From: Mesostigma viride
Taxonomy: Eukaryota > Streptophyta > Mesostigmatophyceae > Mesostigmatales > Mesostigmataceae
DNA length: 64,000 nt
NCBI GenBank assembly: GCA_009746045.1
Contig: RPFO01000178.1
Coordinates: forward strand, 184,255 to 248,254
Reading direction: 5' to 3'
Every line of letters begins with the position of its first letter. Within the stretch, counting starts at the first letter, position 1. The position numbers were made by a program, and so were the translations under genes. Positions 30,449 through 39,792 of the stretch are shown piece after piece. The notes under the pieces are model-generated. The model searched no databases and was not told where the DNA came from. It saw only the letters and a list, made by a program, of their open reading frames with translations.

Positions 30449-31195
30449 TCACAGTTTGACAGAGGCGGCCATCTCGTGCAGGCTCTTGCACGGATCGAAG
30501 GTGGCATCCAAGTCCAGATCGTCAAAGTTGCAGCCGAAGAACGTGTCATCCACGTCCAGATCCTGGCGGGGGGACTTGCTCCCCACCTCCTCCTCCTCCT
30601 CGGAGGAGGTGTAAGAGTACGAGGGGACGGAGCCTTCGAAATCGCTCATCTCGTGATCGGAAGGAGCCTGCTCCTCCTCCTCCTGCTCCTCCTCCTCCTG
30701 CTCGACTTGGTCGACAGAAACGGGGGACTCGCGATTTTCCCTGTCCATCCGGGCCAAACGGGCATTCTCCAGCTCGCGAGCGGCGTTTTCGCGGCCCAAA
30801 ATCTCGTCGCGAGTCACCACCCAGGCGGCAAGCGGGTTGCCGCGAGAGAAATCGGAGCACCGCATGGAGAGTCTGGGCAGATCCTTGACTCTGGCGCCCA
30901 TCCCGTCGTGCGGGGGCTTGAAATCGCGGCGGCGGCGGGAGGGAACGCACACCTTCTTGGGGGCGGGGAAGTTCTCCTCACGGGGCGTTTCGAAGAGCCC
31001 CATTTCGTGCTTCATCCGCTGCCATAGCTCCTCCTCCATCCTCTGCTTCTCGGCCTTGTTGCGCTTTGCGTTGGCGAGGCGTTTGGAGCGGCACTTGGAA
31101 CAGCGACTCGTGCGCTTGCAACCGCGCTTGGGGAGGAACTCGTCGCTGTCCTTCGGGAAACGCAGGCCGCAATCGCGGCAGGCCGCAGTCGCCAT
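30449..31195 (-). CDS. Zinc-binding acidic protein, possible transcription regulator (248 aa)
   Basis: N-terminus has C6/C9 and C32/C35 pairs (ACRDCG, RCSKCR) in a strongly basic setting, like a treble-clef or zinc-ribbon DNA-binding module. The middle is Arg-rich (PSRRRRDFK). The C-terminal 100 residues are highly acidic (runs of E, DLDVDDTFFGCNFDDLDLD), resembling an activation domain. This layout suggests a transcription activator, but I know no homologue. TATAAAA lies 75-81 bp upstream. Confidence 0.72.
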   Translation of the reverse strand: MATAACRDCGLRFPKDSDEFLPKRGCKRTSRCSKCRSKRLANAKRNKAEKQRMEEELWQRMKHEMGLFETPREENFPAPKKVCVPSRRRRDFKPPHDGMGARVKDLPRLSMRCSDFSRGNPLAAWVVTRDEILGRENAARELENARLARMDRENRESPVSVDQVEQEEEEQEEEEQAPSDHEMSDFEGSVPSYSYTSSEEEEEVGSKSPRQDLDVDDTFFGCNFDDLDLDATFDPCKSLHEMAASVKL

Positions 31196-31589
31196 GGCAG
31201 GAAATGGAAAGGGTTCGAGAGCGTGAGAGAGAGAGAGCGAGAGTGCGTGCGACGAGGAGGGCGGCGGGGTTTTATACCCGCGCGGTGCTCGCCTCGCCGC
31301 GTGAAAAAATTACGCGGTCGGCGGTTAGGTTCCGTTACGTGTCCGTGGACACTTATTCGGGCGCGAGACGCGCCACGTCTCCTCCGAAAACCGTTACTTC
31401 CCGTGCCGGGCCGCGGTTACGGACGGACCAAACGGCGGTTACGCGCCGACCGCCAGCCGTTACGGTACCACGGGCCGACCCAGAGACGGTGCACCGCACG
31501 GACCCTGGAGGGGACCCTGAGAGGGACCCAAGGGGGGCTGGAGAGACCCGAGGGGAATTAAAAACACGTATTCTGTTGTAACTGCGGCG
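31196..31589. other. Boundary spacer between the two DNA styles
   Basis: Left part holds the TATA box and GTTAC words (CGGTTACG, CCGTTACG) of the 31195 gene and the last CCACGGG-type word (about 31468-31475). Beyond about 31560 such words vanish. Confidence 0.6.
31270..31276 (-). promoter_or_regulatory. TATA box of the 31195 gene
   Basis: Minus-strand GGGTATAAAACCC about 80 bp before the ATG. Confidence 0.7.
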
Positions 31590-32537
31590 ATGGAGGAATT
31601 GGACGACAGGGGGTTTCTCGTTATGAGGGGTGCGCTGGGAGAATCGGATATTAAAGAAGGAGTAGCGTGCATTCGCAAGAATGAAGTCGATTACGCGGCT
31701 ATGGAGTCCTTCATCCGTCAAAGAATGTTGCAGAGCGTTCGACAACGGCTCGCGTGGGGCAAAGTCGATTTCGTCAAATTTCGAGTAAGCGACAACAACA
31801 ACTCTGCGGATGCGTCGAGTTTCCACAGAGATATCATTTATCAGGGTCGCGAAAATCCGTTTACTCCGCCGTTTTACACGTGTCTCACGTATCTGGACAC
31901 GACAGTGATGGAACTCATCCCCGGCTCTCACAAACGAGTCGCCTATTCTTGGCTTGAACTCCCGAGTCTGCACGCAAGCCGATTGCAACTAGAAATGAAT
32001 CCCGGAGACCTGCTCGTGTTTCACTCTTCTCTACTTCACCGCGGACTGTTCACTGAGAAGCTAGAACACCGGCGTTTGGTGCAGGTTTTCGAGGTTTTTC
32101 TGGACCCGAAGTGCCTCTCCACCGTCGTGCACGTCAGAGGCAGGGAAGCATACAGTGATTTCATGATCCGAGCGAGTCGCACGGGAGGAATTGTAAAGTC
32201 CCTGATCGATTATCTCGCGTTTGCGAACGCTGCAAGGGGTTACGGCGTGGGATTTAGAATTCCAGAGAAGTGCGGATTGGATAACACGCTGTATTTCTCG
32301 TCCGAGGGGCTCAGAGATAGGGTGGAGATCAAGTCGGGGACGTGGCAGGAAATAAACAAGTACGTGATGAACTCGCGACTTGACTTGAGGGATCTTCCAG
32401 AAGAGTCGTATTCGACGTACAATTTTCACGTGTTCGTTCGAACACCGTTGGTGTTTATGATTGTGATCACGCTGCTTTTGGCGCTGACGGGAGTGTACGG
32501 GTTCACAAAATTGTACCGTAATGTTCGGAATGTCTAA
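31590..32537 (+). CDS. PhyH-type Fe(II)/2-oxoglutarate dioxygenase with tail anchor (315 aa)
   Basis: Residues 79-81, HRD, give the H-x-D iron ligands; H150 in LLHRG is the distal ligand and R161/R162 in HRRL the likely 2-oxoglutarate contact. PGSHKR at 111-116 is also typical of the phytanoyl-CoA dioxygenase fold. These enzymes hydroxylate lipids, small molecules or other substrates; the substrate here is unknown. Residues about 288-308 are a transmembrane helix near the C-terminus, so the enzyme probably faces the cytosol from a membrane or virion envelope. First gene on the right side of the style boundary. Confidence 0.85.
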   Translation: MEELDDRGFLVMRGALGESDIKEGVACIRKNEVDYAAMESFIRQRMLQSVRQRLAWGKVDFVKFRVSDNNNSADASSFHRDIIYQGRENPFTPPFYTCLTYLDTTVMELIPGSHKRVAYSWLELPSLHASRLQLEMNPGDLLVFHSSLLHRGLFTEKLEHRRLVQVFEVFLDPKCLSTVVHVRGREAYSDFMIRASRTGGIVKSLIDYLAFANAARGYGVGFRIPEKCGLDNTLYFSSEGLRDRVEIKSGTWQEINKYVMNSRLDLRDLPEESYSTYNFHVFVRTPLVFMIVITLLLALTGVYGFTKLYRNVRNV

Positions 32538-32576
32538 ATCAATCTCGGGATAAAAATTCGTCCCTGTAAAGTATAC

Positions 32577-32690
32577 ATGCCTAAACGCGCCTGCCGGGCT
32601 GTAACGAAAAAGGGCAGAGGAAAACCTCAAAAAAGCATTGACGCTCTCGGAACAAGCTTCGGAAAGGGCGAACGTTCCAGAAGGGGGTGA
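32577..32690 (+). CDS. Small basic protein (37 aa)
   Basis: Starts MPKRACRAVTKKGRGKPQKS, directly after GTATAC. Lys/Arg-rich and reminiscent of the other small basic proteins in this viral segment (48960). May bind DNA or the virion interior. Short, so moderate support. Confidence 0.5.
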   Translation: MPKRACRAVTKKGRGKPQKSIDALGTSFGKGERSRRG

Positions 32691-32785
32691 GAGGCCCATG
32701 CCGCGTGTATAAACAGTTTTGTTGTTTTATAATTATATACAGCGATGCCGAAAAAGTGCAGATAACTCACGGCGCGAAAGACAAA

Positions 32786-32908
32786 ATGCAAAAACAACGC
32801 CGGGAAAAACGGCGTTTGCGCGGTGCACGCCTCTCACACCGCTCGATCCATAAACGCACTACTCCCAGTTACAGGGAATTTGTTGGATCCACACCACCGA
32901 CCCGTTGA
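32786..32908 (+). CDS. Small basic protein (at least 40 aa)
   Basis: MQKQRREKRRLRGARLSHR, then polar tail. An ATG at 32734 after TATATACAGCG opens MPKKCR and stops; a one-base change in the A5 run at about 32738 would join it to this frame, giving a longer N-terminus. The stop overlaps the next start region (TGATAACATG). Confidence 0.45.
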   Translation: MQKQRREKRRLRGARLSHRSIHKRTTPSYREFVGSTPPTR

Positions 32909-32912
32909 TAAC

Positions 32913-33107
32913 ATGCCCCTTTTGGGCCAAATGCTTCCCGAGCTGCCGTTAAGGCCTGTGACTGCGCGTCGACTTTTTCGCCCTTCTGCAGAACTTTTGG
33001 GTGCGGCGTCCACAGAAAGCCGGGCTTCTACTACACTTCCGGGTCATCTTACAATGAACGTGCATCAAAATCGCGCCACGAGGAAACGCCATGCCAGGAG
33101 GCGTTAA
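32913..33107 (+). CDS. Small basic protein with RATRKRH motif (64 aa)
   Basis: C-terminus NRATRKRHARRR shares RATRKRH with the 38-aa protein at 48960. Begins 2 bp after the previous frame's stop, suggesting joint transcription. Function unknown; probably nucleic-acid binding. Confidence 0.5.
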   Translation: MPLLGQMLPELPLRPVTARRLFRPSAELLGAASTESRASTTLPGHLTMNVHQNRATRKRHARRR

Positions 33108-33120
33108 GTCCTGTTTGGGG

Positions 33121-33777
33121 TTAATAGTGATGCCCGGTCCTTTGTTTGTACATATCTTCCAAAGCAGACCGCCGTTCGGCTAAAGCAACTTGATTCTTTA
33201 CATTTTGTATCGCGCGTTCTGACTGACTTGCGACCTTTTTAAGTAATAAATCATGTTTAGCGCTCCATTCTTTATGATCTTCAGTCTCCTGCATGCTTGC
33301 TACGGGTCTTTGGAACCAAGTCCAGGGCTGCGTGAGACGAAACGGAGGACGCTGCGAAACGAAGCGGAACCCCGGCACTGGTGGCGGGTGGTTGGCAGAA
33401 AAATCTTCCAACTCGATTTGAGCATTATCTATTCCTTCACTTGCTTCATTAAACTCAGCGGCTAACGCATTTTGGGTTTGTTTGTTTGTTATTAACAGCA
33501 TCGCTTCAGGAACGCGCGATCTTAACGTTGTGCTCGACGCTTGCAAGTTCATTCTGCTTTCGGGGTCAAGAATTGCGACGACTTGGTTAAACGGTTCGGG
33601 GTTCATCAACTCAAGCTGTGACTGCCCGGCTATAGGGTCGGGCTGCATTACGCGATGCCTGCGAGGCTTCGATCGCTTGCTCATAGTAGCGTGTTGTGTG
33701 CATTTAGTGCTTCTTTTTCCGCAACAGGAACGCGTGCACTGACGCCCTTTGGCCGTAAACGCGCGACACCTGGACAT
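33121..33777 (-). CDS. Cys/His-motif protein 1 (218 aa)
   Basis: N-terminus has C4-x9-C14-x11-C26-x2-H29 in a Lys/Arg-rich setting (CRAFTAKGRQC), a compact putative zinc motif that also opens the proteins at 42936-43700 and 35118. Similar short Cys/His starts occur in viral and bacterial proteins of the DUF5763 kind, from memory. Residues 60-95 (NPEPFNQVVAILDPESRMNL) are F-box-like in feel but weak. The rest is helical. CTATAA lies one base before the ATG. Confidence 0.75.
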   Translation of the reverse strand: MSRCRAFTAKGRQCTRSCCGKRSTKCTQHATMSKRSKPRRHRVMQPDPIAGQSQLELMNPEPFNQVVAILDPESRMNLQASSTTLRSRVPEAMLLITNKQTQNALAAEFNEASEGIDNAQIELEDFSANHPPPVPGFRFVSQRPPFRLTQPWTWFQRPVASMQETEDHKEWSAKHDLLLKKVASQSERAIQNVKNQVALAERRSALEDMYKQRTGHHY

Positions 33778-34027
33778 TTATAGAATGTAACGCAAAAAAA
33801 AAACCACTGACTTCTTCAGAATTTGTGAGTTACTATCGACCAATAAGCAAAGGACAAAGTATACGCAACTTGTGAGTAAAGTATGCAACTTCGTGTAAGA
33901 ACGCGTTCGTTCCGCCCCCGGTTATATGTCCGCCTACGATGACATCAGCGTGTTCGGACAATGAGACTATTTGTTTGTCTTGTGGTTTTGCAAGTCTTCA
34001 CCATACTCTCATCCAAAGAGAGCGGAA

Positions 34028-35074
34028 ATGGCTCTTCTCACCGCTCGAGCCTCTTTTACCCATCCGCTTTTTGTACTCGCTAGGGAGAATTCCAAGCACT
34101 GGATATTTACTCTCAAAAGCCTCCCGGGTTTTACGGTGGATGAAAACAAGGAAATCAAGGTCAGGAAAAATGACCGACTTATTCTCGGGAAGGACCTCTG
34201 CCACGCAGCCTCCAACGGTAAGAGGCTGTTCACGAACTGGTGGAGGCTTGGTACCGTTCAAGAGTTTGTCAAGGAGCTCGAAGAGGATCTGAGGGGTCCT
34301 CTCACATCTGAGACGACCTCCACCACGGTGTATGAAGAGGTCACTACCGGCTTAAACGACGAGCGCGGGTATTGGATTCATCCCCGTCTTGTCACCCAGA
34401 TGGCAGCATGGCTGAGTCCCAAGTTTGCCGTCAAGGCAGGGTCGTGGGTAGACCGCATCCTCGCGGGAGACATCACCATGATGGAGGTAGTGCGAGACGC
34501 TCACGACGCGGCCCACGGCACCACGACGACGGTCGCAATCAAAACCGAACTCGGCGAGTCTCGCAAGCGTCCGAACTACGTGGAGCCTGTCCGAACGCTC
34601 CCTCCGAGCATGCGCGTGATTGCCAAGGATACCCAACACAAGTTCGGCGACTTCGTGTCCTCCGTCCTGCCTAAAGAACGAATCGGCACCATGATGATGT
34701 TCTTGGGAGACAAGGCCTGCGAGGCGGCAACAGGAGACACGGCGAGTGCGCTTAAGCGACTTAATGGTATCAACACTGGCAGCGCCCGAGACGTGATGAA
34801 CGACGAGCAGCTCGAAAACGTTGATTACTTCATGCGCAAAGTCATGAGACGCGCAAAAGCTGCTGGGGATCAAGTCGACCTTCACGAGATTGCAGTCGAC
34901 GTGAAGAGAGACATGGCGACGTTCGTCGCGCCTTCGACGGGGCCGACACCGAAAGAGATCGTGAAGAAGAACAAGCAAGACATGAAAGACGATTTGTCTG
35001 TCACGCGCCCTTTGAACGTCGAGAGGTTCACGAGGCGCGCCTTGATCAAAAGCGCGCAAGAGTCGGCCGTCTGA
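34028..35074 (+). CDS. KilA-N domain protein (348 aa)
   Basis: Start at MALLTARASF; the frame extends upstream only to non-ATG codons. Residues about 45-135 match KilA-N: GKDLCHAASNGKRLFTNWWR, then YWIHPRLVTQMAAWLSPKF and VDRILAGD. KilA-N is a DNA-binding module common in large DNA viruses and phages. The C-terminal 200 residues are helical and charged with no domain I recognise. Probable viral transcription or replication regulator. Confidence 0.88.
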   Translation: MALLTARASFTHPLFVLARENSKHWIFTLKSLPGFTVDENKEIKVRKNDRLILGKDLCHAASNGKRLFTNWWRLGTVQEFVKELEEDLRGPLTSETTSTTVYEEVTTGLNDERGYWIHPRLVTQMAAWLSPKFAVKAGSWVDRILAGDITMMEVVRDAHDAAHGTTTTVAIKTELGESRKRPNYVEPVRTLPPSMRVIAKDTQHKFGDFVSSVLPKERIGTMMMFLGDKACEAATGDTASALKRLNGINTGSARDVMNDEQLENVDYFMRKVMRRAKAAGDQVDLHEIAVDVKRDMATFVAPSTGPTPKEIVKKNKQDMKDDLSVTRPLNVERFTRRALIKSAQESAV

Positions 35075-35117
35075 TCCCGACACGTGTAGTTTTTTTGAAG
35101 TGAATTAGTATGCGATC

Positions 35118-35582
35118 ATGAAGTGCGGACGCACGACGGCTAAGGGAGGAAGATGCGCGATTGTTGTGAAGAAGGGGAGCCAATGTCGGTTTCATGGGAA
35201 GCCGTAACACCGCGGGGCGAGCACGAAGACAAAACGTCGTCGAATCAGACACGTGGCACGCAACACTTCGACAGCGAACGTTTCAATTTTGAACGTTTCC
35301 CACGACTCCAACCGAACGCTCCCAATGTCAAATACCCAGATAGACAATATCGGGGAGATACAATTCGTGGATGGACCCCCCCCTCCCAGATCTCACGAGT
35401 CGGCGCGACGCCCATCGAGCTCTCGCCAACCGTCGCTCCAACGGCGGGCCGTGCCCGACGGCGAGGCGACCGTGCCGATTTCTAACTTAAACACCCCGCC
35501 CAGGACCGGCGGGTACGGTGCTCACCAGGACAACGAGGAATTGCGTGACACTGCGACCTCGCAATATAGACCACTTCGGTAG
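35118..35582 (+). pseudogene. Cys/His-motif protein 2, in-frame stop at codon 30
   Basis: Opens with C3-x9-C13-x9-C23-x2-H26 (MKCGRTTAKGGRC) as in the other two family members. TAA at 35205-35207 then interrupts, but the same frame continues with basic residues (STKTKRRRIRH) as in the paralogues and stays open to 35582. So either a 29-aa peptide is made, the stop is read through, or the gene is dead. Unlike the other breaks in this region, this is a nonsense codon and not an indel. Confidence 0.6.
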
Positions 35583-35611
35583 GGCCGGTTGATATTTAAT
35601 TTCTGAATAAA

Positions 35612-36935
35612 TCATGCATTTTTCTTGCAACACTGAGTCTCGTACGCGCTCCTACTCGCTGTGCCCTTGAGCTCGCCCGTTACTAGCTGCTTCCTCGTGA
35701 TCTGAAACCGCATGCGTCTGTACACGCGCACGAAACGGTCCCTTTCGCACGTGTTGAGGTCCATCAACTTGAACGTCTTCTTGTCCCGAAGCGCGTACGC
35801 GTTCAGATGCTGGTCGATAGCGATCGGGTTGTTCCCTCCGTCCGCCAGAAAGTCGATCAGATGACCGCCCGATAGCGTCTCGAATTCGTACCGATGCGCC
35901 CCGATGTACGCGAAACGCGATTTTGAGACGCGGACGAGCACGCCGTTGTCTCTCGAGCTCGCATCAGCGTCTAATCCTACGCAAACATCACAAGCTTTCG
36001 CGTGATAGCGTGCGAGAGCCTTACAGTCACCCGTGACGTCGACGATCGTGACTGTGTCGTCGGGGTGGGTGCATATGAGCGAGCGGAGGCCGTCCACGTC
36101 GACGTGAAAGAATGACTTACGAATCCCGAGTTGAACCGACTCGTGAATATTTGCTCTTTTTATCAATCTCATGATTTCACGTGAGTACTCATTTGCTTCT
36201 AAGTTCCTTTCTCGAACTGGATTCGACCCATCCATGTCGTGCGCCACTTGTTTTTCAGCAATTTTCATGAGTTCAGTCGGCTCTCCTTTTTCGGCTTCGT
36301 ATAACAGACGGGCTGTCCATGGCGTTCTACTCGCTTGTGGGTTTTTTAAAATAGCAGCGTTGTGGCGAAGACCTGCCATTAGTTTGACGTGTTTTTTATT
36401 TAGTTTTCGGTTTGCAATCGCTTCGATCGCTTTCTTATTATTCTCGTCTGTAAGGTCTACATCTTTGGAGATTCTTAATTTCAGTGGACGTATTTCATTC
36501 GGTTCTGCTCCTCGTTGGCTCAAACCGCCTTTGTTTGCGATTTTTACAGGCTTCCCAACGTTACGAATTGTGTTAAGTTCGGCATTTAACTCAGCGTTCC
36601 AAGAAGGATAGTCCTCGATTTTTGTGCCATTCATCGCAACTCGAACCGATTCATTGTGGTTTTTAGCTAGTCTGAGAGCCAAATCCTCTGCAACAAGTAA
36701 GGCCAGCACATCTTTGGTTTTTCCTATTAATTTATTAACAGATCGAATATCGTTTTTTTTCTTTGCTGCTACGGGGTCTACAGCTACCCTAGAAGGAGGT
36801 TGATTTTTGCTCCCTGGAGGAGGGGGGGGGTGCGACCTGCTTGAGGCCCTGGCGGAGGAGGGGGGGGGTGCGACCTGCTTGAGGCCCTGGCGGAGGAGGG
36901 GGTTTTGGAAGCGCTGGCGGAGGGGGTGGCCCTGG
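35612..36935 (-). CDS. Polyproline protein, C-terminal part (frameshifted from 36789-39746)
   Basis: Continues the long protein on its left after two runs of nine C (36832-36840 and 36870-36878 region). In a proline-coding frame each run would need a length one base different. The part begins near GSKNQPPSRVAVDP and ends QCCKKNA. It is about 400 residues with no family recognised; a Lys-rich start is followed by a mixed globular domain (GLDADASSRDNGVLVRVSK). The upstream Met of the raw frame at 37186 lies inside the other protein and is not a start. Confidence 0.65.
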
Positions 36936-39746
36936 ACTTGCCTTTGACGAATTTTCTTGGATTTTCTGAACATTTTCAATCTCGGGTTTTTCGCCGAACT
37001 CCAATGAAACAGGAAGAAGGCTCTCCAACTGACCCGCAAAACTAGGATCTTTCGTATACACTTTAATTCTATGCTTGTTTTTAAAATCATCAAGACTTGA
37101 TGAAAATTGTTTTTCTGGAAAAAGATTTTTAATGTTGTTGAGCGTTTCTGACGAAAACGCATTGTATTGTTCCAAAGGTCCTCCAAATTTGTTCCGTCTA
37201 TACAATTTGCCTTGAGAAGCTATTATGTAGTCGAGAACAACATCATCCGTTAAGTTTTCTTTCAGTGATGAAACAAAATCGTTGATCGCCTTCACATTAA
37301 GCTCCAAAGTTCCTTGCGAATCATATATGTTTTCTCTGGTAGCCGGGTCCAAGTTTTTTCGGAGCAACGTCTGTAAAGAAATGGAAAGATTTTTGGCGGC
37401 TGTGGCTTCAGACGGATTTGCCTTGAGAACAGACAAATATGAGAGCAATTCTCTGATTGAGTTCGATGGCAGATAAAAGTTTGTATATTTTTCGTCGACC
37501 GGCTCGAGTTTGAAGGGATTTGAGTCGTGGTTAAATGTAGCAAAAACGTCTTTTCCAATAGATTTCTGTTCTGCCTCAAAAATTTTAGCATACGGTTGAG
37601 GATATTGAAGAAATCGTTCGGCCATATCTTCTTCGCTGATTGACGGGTCTTTGTAAACAAGAGGGCTGTTTTTGGCTGCCGACAGTATCATTTTTGCCAG
37701 CTCGATCGTTTCGGGCACCGTAAATTCGTCCTTGGCTTGAAAATCTTGTATATTCCCCGACAAGACGCTTTTTATTCGCAAAGACGCAGCATCCGAGCGT
37801 TGTTTTTGTTTTGGCTGTTCATTTTCTGTTTCAATGATTGACGTATTCGATTTCGGAGCGGCAGATTCGTGGAATTTCTCCCATTCTTCTTCAGAAAGTT
37901 TTAAAAACTTCGGTAATTGGTCGTAAAGTTCCCAAAACGTTTTTTCTACGACGGTTGGATTGGCTTTTTCCGAAATCTTTTTTTGTTTTATGTCCGTCGC
38001 CAAAAATTTAAAGAACGCTCCGGTCCTTTTACTCGGTTCAGGGTTGAGGGTATTCGGAGCTTTTGGAGAGGCGTCTTCGACAAGAGGATCCCCTTCGCCT
38101 GTAGCAGTAGGAGGAGGCCCTTTGCCTTTAGAATTAGGAGGAGGAGGAGGAGGAGGAGGAGGCCCTTTGCCTTTAGAATTAGGAGGAGGAGGAGGAGGAG
38201 GAGGAGGCCCTTTGCCTTTAGAATTAGGAGGAGGAGGAGGAGGAGGAGGAGGCCCTTTGCCTATAGAAGGAGGAGGAGGAGGAGGAGGAGGCCCTTTGAC
38301 TATAGAAGGAGGAGGAGGAGGAGGAGGAGGCCCTTTGACTATGGAAGCAGAAGGAGCAGGCGCTTGTTCGTTTTCTGATACTGTTTGAGGCTCCGACTTC
38401 TCACTCGCAGCAGCTGTTAAACCGTCTTTTGCGTCAGACAAGAATTTTTCTTGTTTTTTCAAAAGTCCTATGACCTTCGCTTGAGTTTCGGGATCTTGAA
38501 ATTCGGGGAGTTTTGAGACGATGTCAAGAAGTCGTACATGAATCCTTACATCGTTAAGCAATTCTTCTTGCGCCCTTTTTATGTCGTTGTTATACGCTGC
38601 CACCACGATAGCTTTACCGTCTTTAATATCTTGCGAAATGATTGGTCCGTTTTCTTGAGAATTTGATGTTTTTTCATCCAGTTGATGTGCGACAAGGTTT
38701 TTTACTAAGGCATACGCTTCATTAACTCTGTCCTTGATCAACTTAATATCTTCGGGTGTATAAATTTCCTTTTTCTTATGACGCTTTTGAAGATGCTGTT
38801 GATCAAACTTCTCGCGTATGCTTTCCAAAACATCTGGAATCGCCGCCGTAATTTCTGTTGTCACGTTTTGTATATTGGAGTACAGGAACGGAAACGTCTC
38901 TAGCAGCATGTTTCCTGACTTGTCGAGCGCATCTTTCATAGAGTACAAGTCTTTTAACGAAGATTCGTATTGTGGTATATTGTCTCGAAATTGTACATCT
39001 TTTCCAAATTTGATGGTCCCGTCTCGTATCTTGTTGATTCTTTTTTGGAACTGGTCGCGGAAATCTTCAAAAGCGTCTTTTCCGGCTTGTATGTACAGGT
39101 TAAGCTCTTCTTCAATCTCCGCGTCGTCAGGATACGCAATGGGAGGTAGCTGTATGTAATTGTTTGTATTATCGCCTTTTTTTGCTTCGTTGCGTTTTTT
39201 GAACATCGAATCTTTTAAGTTTTCGGATTTTACAACAGGATTGTCTTCCCCAGGAGTCGTTTGCTCATTTCCTAGGCTATCTTTTGTTGGAGGAGACGAG
39301 GCTGTTTCAGAACTTTTTTTCGGATCAAGTGACGACAAAGCCTGCTGACTCGCAGAAGGCGTATCACCGGGCAGTTTCGGAAGTTCGGGAAGTTTCGGAT
39401 CCGTTGGAGATTCAGGTGTGGATGCAATCGGTTGAGTGCCAAGAAGCGAATCATCAGAGTTCTTTGAAGCTGTTGTTTTTCGGGGCGTACTAGGCGGAGA
39501 AGGAGTCGAAGAAGGGGAAGTTGTGTTCGGCGAGGACGGGAGAGCCGCAGTTACTGGACTAAGGGGCGAAAAAGTTTCTTCATCGTAACCATTATCCGAC
39601 CCTGGGCCGTGGATCATATCAGGTTTATACTGGTTGATTCGTTTGATCATGTCAGGTTTAAACGGGTTGATTCGTTTTTTACTTTTATGACCTAAGATCG
39701 GATCATCAAAAAGTAGTTTTAAAAGGTGTGAATCGGTAACGTTCAT
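36789..39746 (-). CDS. Large polyproline, coiled-coil protein, N-terminal part (985 aa)
   Basis: Residues 40-60 hold IHGPGSDNGYD, the HGPG motif shared with the 39793 and 43802 genes. Next is a long Ser/Pro/Thr-rich region, then helical stretches, then about six runs of 6-9 prolines separated by NSKGKGP or SIVKGP around residues 490-565, like a formin FH1 or WASP segment that binds profilin or SH3 domains. The remainder is helical and charged. No FH2 or WH2 domain seen. Together with 35612-36935 it forms one gene of about 1380 codons. Could recruit host actin machinery or act as a virion scaffold; inference. Confidence 0.72.
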   Translation of the reverse strand: MNVTDSHLLKLLFDDPILGHKSKKRINPFKPDMIKRINQYKPDMIHGPGSDNGYDEETFSPLSPVTAALPSSPNTTSPSSTPSPPSTPRKTTASKNSDDSLLGTQPIASTPESPTDPKLPELPKLPGDTPSASQQALSSLDPKKSSETASSPPTKDSLGNEQTTPGEDNPVVKSENLKDSMFKKRNEAKKGDNTNNYIQLPPIAYPDDAEIEEELNLYIQAGKDAFEDFRDQFQKRINKIRDGTIKFGKDVQFRDNIPQYESSLKDLYSMKDALDKSGNMLLETFPFLYSNIQNVTTEITAAIPDVLESIREKFDQQHLQKRHKKKEIYTPEDIKLIKDRVNEAYALVKNLVAHQLDEKTSNSQENGPIISQDIKDGKAIVVAAYNNDIKRAQEELLNDVRIHVRLLDIVSKLPEFQDPETQAKVIGLLKKQEKFLSDAKDGLTAAASEKSEPQTVSENEQAPAPSASIVKGPPPPPPPPSIVKGPPPPPPPPSIGKGPPPPPPPPPNSKGKGPPPPPPPPPNSKGKGPPPPPPPPPNSKGKGPPPTATGEGDPLVEDASPKAPNTLNPEPSKRTGAFFKFLATDIKQKKISEKANPTVVEKTFWELYDQLPKFLKLSEEEWEKFHESAAPKSNTSIIETENEQPKQKQRSDAASLRIKSVLSGNIQDFQAKDEFTVPETIELAKMILSAAKNSPLVYKDPSISEEDMAERFLQYPQPYAKIFEAEQKSIGKDVFATFNHDSNPFKLEPVDEKYTNFYLPSNSIRELLSYLSVLKANPSEATAAKNLSISLQTLLRKNLDPATRENIYDSQGTLELNVKAINDFVSSLKENLTDDVVLDYIIASQGKLYRRNKFGGPLEQYNAFSSETLNNIKNLFPEKQFSSSLDDFKNKHRIKVYTKDPSFAGQLESLLPVSLEFGEKPEIENVQKIQENSSKASPGPPPPPALPKPPPPPGPQAGRTPPLLRQGLKQVAPPPSSREQKSTSF

Positions 39747-39792
39747 GCTGTCGTCATTATCATATCAAAAAAAAAAGATCTGTGTTCAATAT

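Noticed and set aside
37917-38388. Gly- or Arg-rich frames on the plus strand
   Set aside because: Antisense to the polyproline codons of the large minus-strand gene.
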